Shown here one piece after another: positions 49,655 to 60,411 of a DNA stretch of 64,000 nt. The first letter of the stretch is position 1. Each line of letters begins with the position of its first letter. The notes beneath the pieces were generated by a model. It did not search any database and had not been told where the DNA came from. It was given only the letters and a program-made list of their open reading frames with translations. The position numbers and the translations under genes were made by a program. This DNA is from Phoronis australis (lineage: Eukaryota; Phoronida; Phoronidae): assembly GCA_002633005.1 (NCBI GenBank), contig NMRA01000011.1, positions 842,855 to 906,854 on the forward strand. The letters run 5' to 3'.

Positions 49655-49895
49655 TCACGAGACCATCATTCTTCTAACGCCACATTCACAACAAAACTTG
49701 GCCCAGTCGACAGGATACTTTGTTCCGCAGTCATGGCAGAATCTTGCCGCACTTCCTTTCCGCCTTGGCAACTCACCATCCGAGTTGCTATGGTAACCAG
49801 ATTCTGACTCGTGCATGACTTGGTGGAAAGGTCGATGTCGAACAATGTTAGAACCTGATGGAGGTCTACCACTGGCAGGTGGCGATGGTGTGTAG
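49655..49895 (-). CDS. ZC2HC1-like exon 10 (C-terminal CxxC pair and stop)
   Basis: 241 nt, acceptor tgtaccttcag, phase 2 in, TGA at 49657-49655. It encodes RFCHDCGTKYPVDWAKFCCE then CGVRRMM, closely matching the human C-terminus (FCHECGTKYPVEWAKFCCECG). Confidence 0.97.
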
Positions 49896-52800
49896 CTGAA
49901 GGTACAGGAAATGTGATAAGTAGTGAGGTTAGAGGTTAGTCTTCATTCTATGGTTAAACAAGATGTGATATCCGTGATTACACTGAAAAACATTGATGAA
50001 TGGTAAAGAAATTGTTATCCACAAACAAGTTAAAGATAACTAAATTTCAGCTAGCTAGTTTCAATTTTCCAGAAGCAACTTATGCCAAGCCGTAATGTCT
50101 GAAAAATTATAAATTAGCTTTCCTTCACAAAAAACAACTTTTGATTCACTTACTGTCGTGCAAATGGTCTTAAATTGTTCCTCAGTCAAATTAGAGGTTA
50201 TTGCAGGGCTTCAAATCTACTGACAGTTCATTATTCCTTAAGACTAGACTCCACAAGTTGACTTGTCTTGGCATGTCATTGTATGCACCAAGCTCTCTAG
50301 CAGTAACAAACTGTCACCAGGCCACAATTTACTTCTCATCTCAGAGGAACAAGTTGAGATCAATTTTATAACAGCATATGGTCTAAATCAAAGGTTCGCT
50401 TCTTTGATGCAACATCAAATTATAGCAGAACAGACTGTGACTAAATCATGAGCTCCAACAAATCACAACTGTTTCTAGTTTAATAACTCATTCACATGCC
50501 GGTTGTTTTACATCCTTACAAGGACGTTGTCAGAAAACATTGAGCTGTGCTCATGCAACTAATAGCCATCAATTGTTACACCTTGAGATTGGTTGAAATC
50601 AGGAAAAGCATCTATTTATCCAATCGAAAGGTGGGTTACAACGTCACCCAATGTGAACACTGAGTGAAACGAAAGAGGAGTGTTTTTCACGTGCTCCAAG
50701 CACCAACAACATTCAATTGACAGAGGGCAGCACCTATAAGGCAAGTGTGATCACAGAACCTATACAAACATGTGCTTTGTAAACACAATAAGATCGTGAA
50801 TAAAGTTTTCAGAATTGCTGCGCACAACTCGAGCTGCTTCTAACAGATGTCACTACAAGAGGCTGAAAGAATCCTGAGAGAGAGAGATAGATAGAGAGAA
50901 AGATAAAAGAAAGATGGACAGCTGATTGAAGACCTGTAAGAGTGAAGCGTGATTGAAGCACTCACCCGTCGCGTGAATCACTGTAAATGTGTGGATGAAC
51001 ACAGCATGTTAATTTTGCTTGAAGCAATTACGTTTTGATACAACAAACACCATCACTGCATGTACCACATCAATGTTAGCCCTATAGCGCAAGATTATAG
51101 ACCAGTGGACACTTTCACAAACATTCAGGGTCCACAAAAATGAGAGCAGATTTCAATGAGCAGCATCACAGTTCCTGACGTGTTTTTCCTTTTTATTTGC
51201 ACAAGCAAAATCATATAAAGTTAAATTTATGTTGAAATGTTGTTTTTTGGAACCTGACAAAAATGCATTTCGCAAGATGCACGTGTTAAGTCAATGAAAT
51301 CACCTTTATTAAAGACTGCTTCCAGAGTCATCATTTGTATAGAGACTATAAATTAAAATTAAGTTTTCAAATAATGACATACTTCATCACTTGAAATTTT
51401 CACTGACAGCTGCAACCATGCAATAACTTAGGACCAGCATAATATTTAAGAGTTAGTTTATTAACGTCACCTCTATAATTTTTAAGAGTCAGTTTATGTT
51501 AATGAAAAACTGAAAAGTTTAACTGATCACTAACATAAGAGTAAACTCATAACATCCCATGTAAATTCTTAATTATATTTGACATGCATAAACTTAACAC
51601 TTACTTGTATACATTGCCAGTTGGCGATGCTTTTGACATGCATAAACACTTACTTGTATACATTGCCTGTTGGCGATGCTTTTGACATGCATAAACACTT
51701 ACTTGTATACATTGCCTGTTGGCGATGCTTTTGACATGCATAAACACTTACTTGTATACATTGCCTGTAGGCGATGCTTTTGACATGCAATAAACACTTA
51801 CTTGTATACATTGCCTGTTGGCGATGCTTTTGAAGTGGCGTATATACTGTCATAACTTCCCCCTTTTGTTGTAGTTAGCTTGGTTTTCGGTTGCTGCCCC
51901 CTCTGCCGAGGGCCGCTGTTCATGCGTTTCCCTTCATCATAGTTTGCCTGGGTTTTCCCCGTTCTCATCGGTGCTCCGTAGTAAGAGTCAAGACTGTCAT
52001 CATCGTCATCGCTGTACTTGTGTGACTGAAACACGGGCCACAAAAGAGTTCTTAACTTAAAACAATGTTATATTTAGGAGGGTTTGAAAATCATTCAAGT
52101 TTAGCATTAGTACACGCTAAAGATAACCCCATGAAATTAAATTTCCCAGACCTGACATGTCATTAAATGCCATTACTTGTAATTACTTTTCACTACAGGC
52201 ACTCTTGTCACAAATTAAGTTTGCCCTTAGCTGCCATGACAGGGAAATCTGCTCACTGTTGAACAAGTCAAGAATTGTGAATTAAAAATGGGTCATCCAC
52301 AAAAAAGCCGAGAGACAGTTTGCTCAATTATTAGAATCACTTCCTATGGACATTTAACATTCACAACTGGTGTACAGTCGTTCAAAGATGCATTATAAGC
52401 ATGTGAACGAGACTTGTAATCTGTTCCTCCAGTACTTGTAAGTGAACCTCAGAGAGGCTAGTAAAAATAAGATTCTGTCTAAGGGGACAAATTCTTCCAG
52501 CAATTAGCCATAGGTTCAACGTTTGGAGAATTTCATATCAGCTAACTATTCTAAAAACATCTGTAATAAGGCAACACGACGTTTGTCTCAAGAGACACGT
52601 CTGTAATTATTGGACAGTTTCTAATAACTACCTAGTAACAACAAATTTTGGTCAAAGTGTTTACATGATATTTTTTCATTCCTGTTGCCATGGAGTTTGT
52701 AGAGGTCTTCTGTAGATTTCTCATCTGATCTTTTGCAGAAGCATAAGGGTCATACCCACCCTTTCGACCTATAAACAGATACAAGATGTTTTGTATGCTA

Positions 52801-55800
52801 ACACAGACAGACAGTCTTTCTGCAGTGAACTGGCAACGAGCACCAATGGATGCCTTCACAATAAAGAGATCTAAAACACAAGAGACTGTTGAGCAATACC
52901 ATAAGATATCAAGTCTAAATCTGTTCCAGAGATACATTTTGTGGTGCAAATGACAATGCCTTAGGGACTTACTAAAAATTTTGGAGGCTGGAGTACAAGT
53001 TCCCCATTTTAACAGCAAGTGAGTACTGCTAGGATGAAAAATATCTGCCGAGTTGGAATTCTGTTTATGATCAAAGTTAAGATTACCCAGTTGTCACCAT
53101 GACCCAATAGAGAGAGTTTTGAAACTTTGACCCTATTCAAAGACACACAGTGACAAATTATATGTTAAGCTGAGCTACATCTTAGCACCCCATACTAATC
53201 AGCAGTGAGCCACTTAAATAACAAAGGTCTTCAGATTTCTTGTAGCTTTGAACCCCGCAAACTGTTAATCTAGCACAGCTAACACAACACAGTTCCTGAG
53301 GAAAAGCAGTATCCCTCAGGTGTTAAACGCATCACATATTCATCAGGTACTGGTAACAATTGATATTTAACCTTTCTGTCTCATTCAAAACAGAACACAG
53401 GTTTCTTGTACTTTACCTGTAGAACCATTTGGTTGAGTGCTCCTCGCCCCTGTGACAGGCGACTGTGAGTACCTACTTGAGCCTGTAAACACCGACACAC
53501 AGAGCATCACACCAGGTAAAACTAACACCTATCTAAAAGAACCCTACTCATAACCAGCCACGACAAAGCAAAGTTAAAAGAGGACAATTTTGCAACAGAT
53601 TGTCCCAATCCTTAAAAAGAAAGCAACGCAAAACGACGACACCACTTGGACACTAAAACAGGTGTGTGGCTTGTTACTCATCAACTCAAATTGTATGATA
53701 ATGTATGTGTGAGTGGGACTCTTATTTTGTTGCCCAAAGGAAATGTAGGTCAGTGACCCACACTGACATCATGTATGGTCATGTGTGCCACCAGTCAGTT
53801 TCTTTGCAAGAATGACTGTGTGTTGTGTGTCTGCTTGTCTGCGTGGAACAATATTCCACAGCTTTCCAAGTGACCCAGATGTGCTTCGACAGTGACTAGC
53901 AAAATTGAACAAGAGCAATGCTGGAGCATTGATATGCACCCACGGTGCATCGCATACCATATGTTTCTAAGGGCCACTAGGAGGTGCTGCAGTAGTCAAA
54001 TCAGCTTGAAAATCAAATGATACTGGTGCACTGTTATCATATACCTCTGTGTCAAGTTTCATTCAAATCTGTCAATCAATTCTCTAGATATAATCCGGAA
54101 ACGCTCTTCCACCCAAAACAATGCTTGGAAAGCCCCTTGTTGAGACCAAAATGGCCACTAGGAGGTGCTAACGAAGTCGAATCCACCCCAAATTTAAATG
54201 GTGCCGGTGCATTTATATCGCATACCTTTGTGTCAAGTTTTATTGAAATCAGTCAATCCGTTCTCTAGATATCATCCGGAAACACTCTTCCCCAAAATAA
54301 ACTGAAAAAGCCACACTCCCCTGACCCTAGGAGGCAAGACAGATTGAAATGTGGCATTGAACAGTTCTAGTGATGCCATACGCCCTTGTGCCAAATTTCA
54401 TCAGTCTGACCAGGAGTTTTTGAAATATCAAACAGACATCCGGACAACCAGACAAAGGGATGACAATATGTGACCACATACATGTTTGTGGGTGCATAAA
54501 AATGTTAATGTAAACAGTGTAATAGTGCTGTGAACAGTGGCAGATTTAGAGGAGGAGCCAAGGGCCCCCCCCCTAAAATTCTCCCAGATTCCATTTGGCA
54601 GTTCATGGGTGCGAATGTCAGACCAGCAAAATCCTGGAAAATAATCTGCCCTGGCCTCCCCAACTCAAAATCCTTGATCCGCCCCTGGTGAACACAACTA
54701 CTTTGGGTCACACCAAAAAAAGCAATGATTAGATTGGGATGGGGAAACAGGTAGTGTGCGTAGTGGTGGTCGGTGTTGACAAATACAATGTTGTTTTCAG
54801 TTAATTGAAAAAAAATTGCTGTTTTTGAGGTAGAGTATTATTTTAAGTGTCTGACTATCAAATGCAGAAATGAAAAATAATTAATGTAACTAACAGGATA
54901 ATTATTGTATTCCACGAGGAAATTTGGATGCATATTTAGGAAATTATTTATCCTTTCTTAACAGTACTTGCAGTGTTTGGAAATACTTTGAGAGTGAAGC
55001 TAAGCCAAAGTAAAATATTGGGGTTGAGAGTTTTCCCATTCTAGTCACTTGCTACCCACAATTATGAACAAACTGCTCACAACAAAACAGTAAGACAAAC
55101 AACACAAGTACATGTGACAAGACTTTGAACAAAACTATTGAGCAAATGTAAACAAATAAACACCAGCATCATATGTTACAACAAAAGGTAGAAGAATTGT
55201 TACCTGGTCTTGTGGCAGCATTGTTAGTTTTATTGTCTGAGCCTGAAGGGCGCACTCTGTTTGCACTGGTTGAAGGACTAGGACTGGATTCACCTTTTAA
55301 TTTGGGGCGCGGGGCTTTGTACTGAAAATAAACATCATAGCGGTCATGTCAACTAGTGACTGTGACATGTCTACCAGTGATGTCAGCAAGACTCGCAACA
55401 ATGCATGTATAAAATATATCCATCCGGTAAGATAATAAAAGTCACACACAAACAGAGCAATGAGCAATAACAGAAAGAGTAAGCGTAGACCCCCTCCCCA
55501 TGCATAGATCCCCTCCCCATGCATAGACCCCTCCCCATGAGTAGACCTCCTTTCCAGGCGTAGACCCCCTCCCCATGCGCAGACCCCCTCCCCATGCGTA
55601 AACCCCCTCCCCCAAAATGTACAACATGTGCAAGGTAAAGAAATGCATGTACAGGATACAACGAAATATGGCAACAAATCGTCAATAATTAAATTTGTTA
55701 TTTCTTCAAATTTTGCTGTCCCATCCATGAAGAAATTAAAACATTTGTCTAATAATAAAATATGATTTCTAGGAAAAATAGTGTTCTCTTAAATAAAAAA

Positions 55801-58800
55801 TTGTTTAAGATTTCATCTCTTTTGACCCGTGCCATGCACTAAGGTTAACACAGTCCAGAGTTCCACATATGCAGTGTGTGTACCTGTGTTCGGACGGTTA
55901 GTTTGTTCTTTGCATTCTTATCAACATTAGGTTTCTTGCCCAGTCTCTGTTGTTGTTCTTTACAGAAAGGAATGTGTCGCTCCGCCGCTGTTTCATTGAA
56001 CCTTCTGCTACAGTGAGGACATTGCACATAATCTGTAGAATACAAAACCACCAACTACAGTGAGGACGTTGTATATAATCTGTAGAATACAGCACTATCA
56101 ACTACAGCGAGGACGTTGTATATAATCTGTAGAATACAAAACTATCAACTACAGCGAGGATGTTGTATATAAGCTGTAGAATACAAAACCATCACCTACA
56201 GCGAGGACGTTGTATATAATCTGTAGAATACAAAACCATCAACTACAGCGACGACGTTGTATATAACCTGTAGAATACAAAACCATCAACTACAGCGAGG
56301 ACGTTGTATATAATCTGTAGAATACAAAACTATCAACTACAACGAGGACGTTGTATATAATCTGTAGAATACAAAACCATCAACTACAGTGATGACGTTG
56401 TATATAATCTGTAGAATACAAAACCATCAAATATAGCGAGGACGTTGTATAAAATCTGTAGAATATAAAACCACCAACTACAGCGAAGACATTGCACATA
56501 AACTGTAGAGTATCAAATCAGATTCAAACCACATGGTGACTTCTTTCAGATTCACCTAATGTCCCTGGAGAGAGGAGTGAAAAAGATATCTTGACTTTAG
56601 TGACAACATGTTTGTGCTAATACACAGGTCCATATGCACATGAATAATAAATTCTAGGATTCTTTTATGCAATGCAAAATCCTAACTACTTGTGCCACCT
56701 AAGATAATGCAGAATCCAGTGAAAATCACATGACAATGTATTACAAATTAAGTGAAGGCTACAGCTGCAAAAGCCAGTAAAAAGCATGGACAAGACCTCA
56801 GTTTTAAGGGGGCTTACCAAGTACTCTCTAGTGTCATATTAAAAGTCAGTTTAAGAGATGTTATAACTTTGTGCATGAAACACATACCTGGATTAATTGT
56901 TGGTGGCGGAGGTGGTGGCAGTGGTCCCCCCGTCTTCATAGCTTGAGTCACCCCCCTGGCAGCACGGATTGTATTGATGAAGTCTTCATGCTTAGCCTTC
57001 CAACTAGTCTTTTTGTCACTTACAGGGATCTAAATAAAACAGACTGAGTCGATTGTAAAATTGAAAATCAAAATAAACAACATACGAAGGTTGGGATAAA
57101 TTTTTCCTAAATACTAGGAATGAAATACTAAGAATGTAACCATATCTATGCTAACAGTGTCTTGATGCTAATATAATGTACTTGGTAATACTCTGATCTG
57201 TTTCTGTCCCCTTCCAAAGTATGATTTCATTTTGCCTTTGTTCAAAAGACTTTTTATAGTGTTCTGACCTACCTAGAAGACACAGCACGGCAGTATCAAT
57301 CTACACTTTCAGCCCTACGAGTGGTAGCCCTACCCACACTGTGTACATTATGAACACAAATACAGAGGATACTAGATCACTTTTAATGGAACAGAAACTA
57401 ATTTCTGGTGTTACTAGAACTAACCTCTTTTTCTTTTTGTGCTTGTCTGGCTTTGGTCAGCGATATATCTGTACCTTGCACTCGCTGTTTAGTAGAATCA
57501 AATACTTTTCGTTTCTTTGCTGCATTCTTTTGACAAATTGGTAAATGCCTATCCTGGAAACACAAATCATGTCAATGTCATGAATACGCAAGTTTGATAC
57601 AATACACAATTTCATCCATCTGGCTCTGAATTATGAGTTAGCGATTGTGAATGAGATATTCCTCAAACTATGTTTAACACTATAGCTCTTTGCAAGACTT
57701 GTAGAACATAGGAATGCGTGCATGCGCAGACTCATAGACAAACCAAATGAATAAGGCTTGCTAAATAATGGCTAGACTAGTTACACTGGAGAAGACTATA
57801 AAAGATCTCAATGTGACCACAGCAAAAATACACCAGGAGCTCAAACATGATTTCTGAACAGCAAAAAACACAGCTTGCATTACATGGGTTTTCAGAAAAG
57901 TAACATGAACCTACTGCGAGCATTATAACTCTGTAAAAACCTTAAATCACCCATGACTTAGAGTGGACAATATATTAAAAAACTTCTTCTGATAAAATAA
58001 AATGGGAGTTGACAAAATAAACCTGAATGAAAGCAATCAAATTCACACATTCTGGATTTACCCAAGCAACAAGTCAACATTGAATGCATGGGACTTGAAT
58101 TAGCTTTTCTTATAGCTCGTCTTCATGCTGACAGAAGCCTTTACTTCCAAACAGCCTGTTGTCGTTGATGATACAATTTTTGCTGTGGCCTGCCTATGGT
58201 TGAAGAAATCACAATGTATTTTTAAATCCGTAAAATAAGAAAATTATGGTCAAGCTGCGAACGCGATACTTCTATGTTTACATACCAATGATTCAGGCAT
58301 AAATTTTCTGCCACAGACAGAGCATGGTTCTAGGCCATCACCCCCGGATGTACTCTGGAAAACTAAACAGAAGAACAAGTCAATAGATACTTCTCACAGA
58401 ACTGGATTAATAACCAGTTCAACAAGACTTAACATTATACGAGACATGGCACTGAGCCACTACCAGTACGTGCAACCTTTATCATTTGAGTAGAACACTG
58501 TAATGTACATTGTAAAACAGATGATGACCAAATATTTTAAGGAAAATGATCATCTTTCACAATCTTGTGCTTCACTTTTTGAGCAACACAAGAGGAGGCT
58601 GTGTGGCTCAGTGGGATAAGTATCTGCTTCATTTACGCATTAAGACAGTGGACTCGAGTCCCACTGGGGCACACTCGTAGACCCTCAGGTCAGGTCTTAA
58701 GCTCCTCAGCTCAGTTTTAACTATTAATTAAGTACAGGGGGTTCCAGGCGATGAGTGCAATGAGCCCAGTCCTGAGTGGCCTGCGCACGTCTGGCACAAT

Positions 58801-59873
58801 GTGTACCAGCCCACCTGCAACTATTTCTTCATATTTTGTGCAACTCATGTTAAAATGAACCAAAATTCTGCATCAGTTAAAGCAGCTACAAAACCATGTT
58901 CAGTCTAGGGAGCAAACTTTTGATTTAAACAAGTCACTGCTATAAAATTGGTCTCAACGTGTTCCTTACTTGCATAAAAAGTGAATTCTCAGCTTGCAAA
59001 GAACTGACAGTTCATTATTCCTTTTGAAAGACTATATCACTCGCTCGGCGCAAAAAATGACACGCTGTGACAAGCCAAATTGTTGCATCTAGTCTCAAGC
59101 AATAACAAACTGTCAGTTCATTCTAAGTCTTGAAACCACATCCACTACGACACAGGAACAATTTTAGACCAATTCCATAACGGTAACATGGTCTGAATCA
59201 TAGGAATTGGGTATGAGCGATGGAAGATGCATTTACTGGCACTATAATGGGATACTTTCAAGCACCAATGCGGTGACTCATCACATGGGACCCAATATTA
59301 GTTGGTTAACTAGACAAAAAGGTAATTTCACATTTGTTTAAAATGCGTCTATTATTACAGTAGTAAAAGGTTCTTATAACATGTACATGCTGAGAACAAG
59401 TACAGCCAGGTAGCGATAAGTCACTCTTGACACCATTCCCACGTGCTCAGCTCACATTGCAGGCACTAGTCGGATATAATGGACTCTAACTTACTCCAAA
59501 TAAATCCACTAAATGTAGGTCTAAATGAATGATTTTGGTATCGTTGCATTCCTCAGACATCTGGCTATCCGTACAAATCCTTTTCACGACCCTCAATTAC
59601 TCTAGTCTATAACTACGCAGTTCCGAACTCGGTCCACTTTAGCCACGCACATCGTGAAGTTGGCAGCCATTTCAGGGAACTTACTGTATCTAGCGATATC
59701 TATCGGCGATTTGCTACAACACACGCTGTTCCTTTTTCACCAGTCAACGTCATTGGTTGATTTCGTCAATAATTAACGATAATCGTTATTAATCATCGTA
59801 CGTCTGCTCTTGTCATCACCTTCGTCGTCTCTCTCACGATCGTATCTGTCATCATCATGTTATCGTCGCCCAT
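49655..59873 (-). CDS. ZC2HC1A: ZC2HC1 (FAM164)-type C2HC zinc-finger protein
   Basis: Exons, minus strand: (59873-59838 provisional), 58354-58286, 57553-57425, 57029-56888, 56032-55884, 55321-55204, 53482-53417, 52768-52665, 52025-51802, 49895-49655. Phases agree throughout, giving 425 residues against about 325 in human ZC2HC1A. Finger 1 has C23, C26, H38 and C42; finger 2 has C130, C133, H145 and C149, both CxxC-x11-H-x3-C. Between them are KKRKVFDSTKQRVQGTDI and WKAKHEDFINTIRAARG, then a poly-Pro stretch. The C-terminus has CHDCGTKYPVDWAKFCCECG, a CxxC-x11-CxxC pair almost identical to human. The molecular role of the family is poorly known. The symbol denotes family; the exact vertebrate paralogue (A/B) is not resolved. 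Confidence 0.92.
50219..50440 (+). repeat. Dispersed 'AACTGACAGTT' repeat, copy 2
   Basis: 'ctgacagttcattattcctt' through 'agcagtaacaaactgtca' and 'atatggtctaaatca' matches 58999-59210. It lies in the last intron of the ZC2HC1-like gene. Confidence 0.6.
51601..51832 (-). repeat. Tandem array (49-bp unit, 5 copies) built on the exon 9 donor junction
   Basis: Copies start at 51601, 51650, 51699, 51748 (50 bp) and 51798; the last is the real exon end. On the minus strand each unit reads AAAAGCATCGCC...GTATACAA|GTAAGTG followed by tttatgcatgtc. The copies differ at only a few positions and all five have an identical donor. The array is young, and each donor is as strong as the real one. Confidence 0.95.
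51802..52025 (-). CDS. ZC2HC1-like exon 9
   Basis: 224 nt, acceptor cgtgtttcag, donor ACAA|GTAAGTG, phase 0/2. It encodes HKYSDDDDDSLDSYYGAPMR and ends KASPTGNVY. The exon end and donor are repeated four more times downstream. Joining to exon 10 gives ...NVYNYTPSPP. Confidence 0.85.
52665..52768 (-). CDS. ZC2HC1-like exon 8
   Basis: 104 nt, acceptor ctgtttatag, donor CAT|GTAAAC, phase 1/0. It encodes KGGYDPYASAKDQMRNLQK. No clear vertebrate counterpart. Confidence 0.75.
53417..53482 (-). CDS. ZC2HC1-like exon 7
   Basis: 66 nt, acceptor gtgtttacag, donor CAG|GTAAAG, phase 1/1. It encodes SSRYSQSPVTGARST, comparable with human GSSRLPQPSG. Confidence 0.85.
53930..54490. repeat. Dispersed repeat, about 3 units of 180 bp (family of 1060-1870)
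   Basis: 'ggccactaggaggtgct', 'tgtgtcaagttt(c/t)att' and 'ttctctagatat(a/c)atccgg' recur twice clearly and a third time in decayed form. Confidence 0.7.
54531..54690. mobile_element. Short element with 'CAGGGGCGGAT'-type ends
   Basis: 'cagtggcagatttagagg' at the left and 'cttgatccgcccctg' at the right are inverted. These termini are common in short hAT-like elements of many animals (from memory). No clean 8-bp duplication is visible. Confidence 0.5.
55204..55321 (-). CDS. ZC2HC1-like exon 6
   Basis: 118 nt, acceptor tattttcag, donor CAG|GTAACA, phase 0/1. It encodes YKAPRPKLKGESSPSPSTSA; human has YKPPALKKSNSPG here. Low complexity. Confidence 0.9.
55483..55613 (-). repeat. G-rich minisatellite, about 19 bp x 7
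   Basis: On the gene's sense (minus) strand the units read 'gcatggggagggggtcta'-like, each with GGGG and GGGGG runs. It lies in intron 5 of the ZC2HC1-like gene; a 143-codon open frame over it is a by-product. Confidence 0.9.
55884..56032 (-). CDS. ZC2HC1-like exon 5 (zinc finger 2)
   Basis: 149 nt, acceptor gtattctacag, donor CAG|GTACAC, phase 1/0. It encodes YVQCPHCSRRFNETAAERHI then PFCKEQQ. Its acceptor and first 24 nt are the seed of the 11-copy array upstream. Confidence 0.96.
56008..56515 (-). repeat. Tandem array (47-bp unit, 11 copies) built on the exon 5 acceptor junction
   Basis: Units start near 56008 (real), 56054, 56102, 56149, 56196, 56243, 56290, 56337, 56384, 56431 and 56478. 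On the minus strand each holds gtattctacag| plus the first 24 nt of exon 5 (ATTATATACAACGTCCTCGC). All eleven keep CTACAG. The farthest copy shares 'attgcacata' with the real exon, so it is an early one; the inner copies share 'gttgtatata' and look homogenised. Confidence 0.95.
56888..57029 (-). CDS. ZC2HC1-like exon 4
   Basis: 142 nt, acceptor gttttatttag, donor CAG|GTATGT, phase 0/1. It encodes SWKAKHEDFINTIRAARGVT and GGPLPPPPPP, matching the conserved WRRKHEEFIATIRAAKG and proline run. Confidence 0.95.
57425..57553 (-). CDS. ZC2HC1-like exon 3 (end of finger 1, basic segment)
   Basis: 129 nt, acceptor tgtttccag, donor GAG|GTTAGT, phase 0/0. It encodes RHLPICQKNAAKKRKVFDS and KQRVQGTDI, nearly as in human (KKRKVFDSSRQRAEGTDI). 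Confidence 0.95.
58286..58354 (-). CDS. ZC2HC1-like exon 2 (first half of zinc finger 1)
   Basis: 69 nt, acceptor tagttttccag, donor TTG|GTATGT, phase 0/0. It encodes STSGGDGLEPCSVCGRKFMP. A competing acceptor 8 nt upstream (ttctgtttag) would shift the incoming phase to 1. Confidence 0.85.
58593..58838 (+). mobile_element. tRNA-derived SINE, copy 3 (family A)
   Basis: The tRNA-like head has the best A box of the family ('tgtggctcagtgggataag', 58602-58620) and B-box-like 'gactcgagtcccact'. The body reads 'agctcctcagctcagtttta', 'aggcgatgagtgcaatgag' and 'gcgcacgtctggcacaatgt'; the tail is 'ctgcaactatttctt'. It is the same strand as the other two copies. Confidence 0.85.
58999..59210 (+). repeat. 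Dispersed 'AACTGACAGTT' repeat, copy 3
   Basis: 'gaactgacagttcattattc' at the left and 'aacaaactgtcagttcattc' inside, then 'acatggtctgaatcat'. See 50219-50440 and the inverted copy at 12155-12300. Confidence 0.6.
59838..59873 (-). CDS. ZC2HC1-like exon 1 (provisional start)
   Basis: ATG at 59873 gives MGDDNMMMTDTI and a donor GTGAGAG in phase 0, which fits exon 2 if its acceptor is ttttccag. The exon sits in the loop of the 59462-60411 foldback. No alternative start with a matching donor stood out. Confidence 0.4.
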
Positions 59874-60019
59874 GTTGACTGATGAAAAAGGAACAGAGTG
59901 TGTTGTAGCAAATCGCCGATAGATGGCGCTAGATATAGTAAGTTCCCTGAAATGGCTGCCGATTTCACAATGCGCATGGCTAAAGTGGACCAAGTTCAGA
60001 ATGGCGTAGTTATAGACTA

Positions 60020-60268
60020 GGGACCCGTTCCAACAAAACTGACTTAGCTAAGACAAATCTTAAATTTTAGTAAATTTTAAAATAAAAGTTAAATTTGTCT
60101 CAAAAACGATTCAGGAAAGGGATCTTAAGTATGACTTAAGTTTTTGACATAAGTTTTGTCTTAATTTCGATTAACTTGCTGACTGTGGAGGTTTCAAAGT
60201 TTGGAAGTTAAGACAAATCTTAAACTTAAGTCAAAAATGAACTTAAGTCAGTTTCTTGGAACAGGCCC
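60020..60268. mobile_element. MITE (249 bp) inserted in the foldback's right arm
   Basis: TIRs: 'gggacccgttccaacaaaac' against 'gggcctgttccaagaaac' (reverse complement of the right end), with TTAAG/CTTAA motifs inside. The left arm preserves the empty site (reverse complement 'tatagactagagtaa'), and the filled site has TA on both sides (60018-60019 and 60269-60270). A TA duplication fits; CTAG cannot be excluded. Confidence 0.85.
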
Positions 60269-60411
60269 TAGAGTAATTGAGGGTCGTGAAAAGGATTTGT
60301 ACGGATAGCCAGATGTCTGAGGAATGCAGCGATACCAAAATCATTCATTTAGACCTACATTTAGTGGATTTATTTGGAATAAGTTAGGGTCCATTACATC
60401 CGACTAGTGCC

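Larger units (their letters stand above)
59462..60411. repeat. Long foldback around the presumed ZC2HC1-like exon 1
   Basis: The left arm 59462-59751 and right arm 59871-60411 are about 90% reverse-complementary once the nested element at 60020-60268 is removed (each arm about 290 bp). The loop (59752-59870) holds most of the provisional exon 1 and the TCATCA-rich sequence; the right arm would be its 5'UTR and promoter, containing 'gatagatggcgctag' and 'aaatggctgcc'. Confidence 0.85.

Noticed and set aside
51650-51853. 67-codon frame repeating KHRQQAMYTS
   Set aside because: Read-through of the 49-bp junction array in a shifting frame; not an independent gene.
55297-55728. 143-codon minus-strand frame with Gly-rich repeats
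   Set aside because: It is the translation of a G-rich intronic minisatellite; the real exon 6 lies beside it in another frame.
56008-56515. Regular 47-bp repeats resembling a CRISPR array
   Set aside because: The whole unit is repeated without unique spacers, it overlaps a eukaryotic exon boundary, and there are no cas genes.
58593-58665. Functional tRNA gene
   Set aside because: The A and B boxes are present, but the stems do not pair and it continues into a SINE body shared with two other loci.
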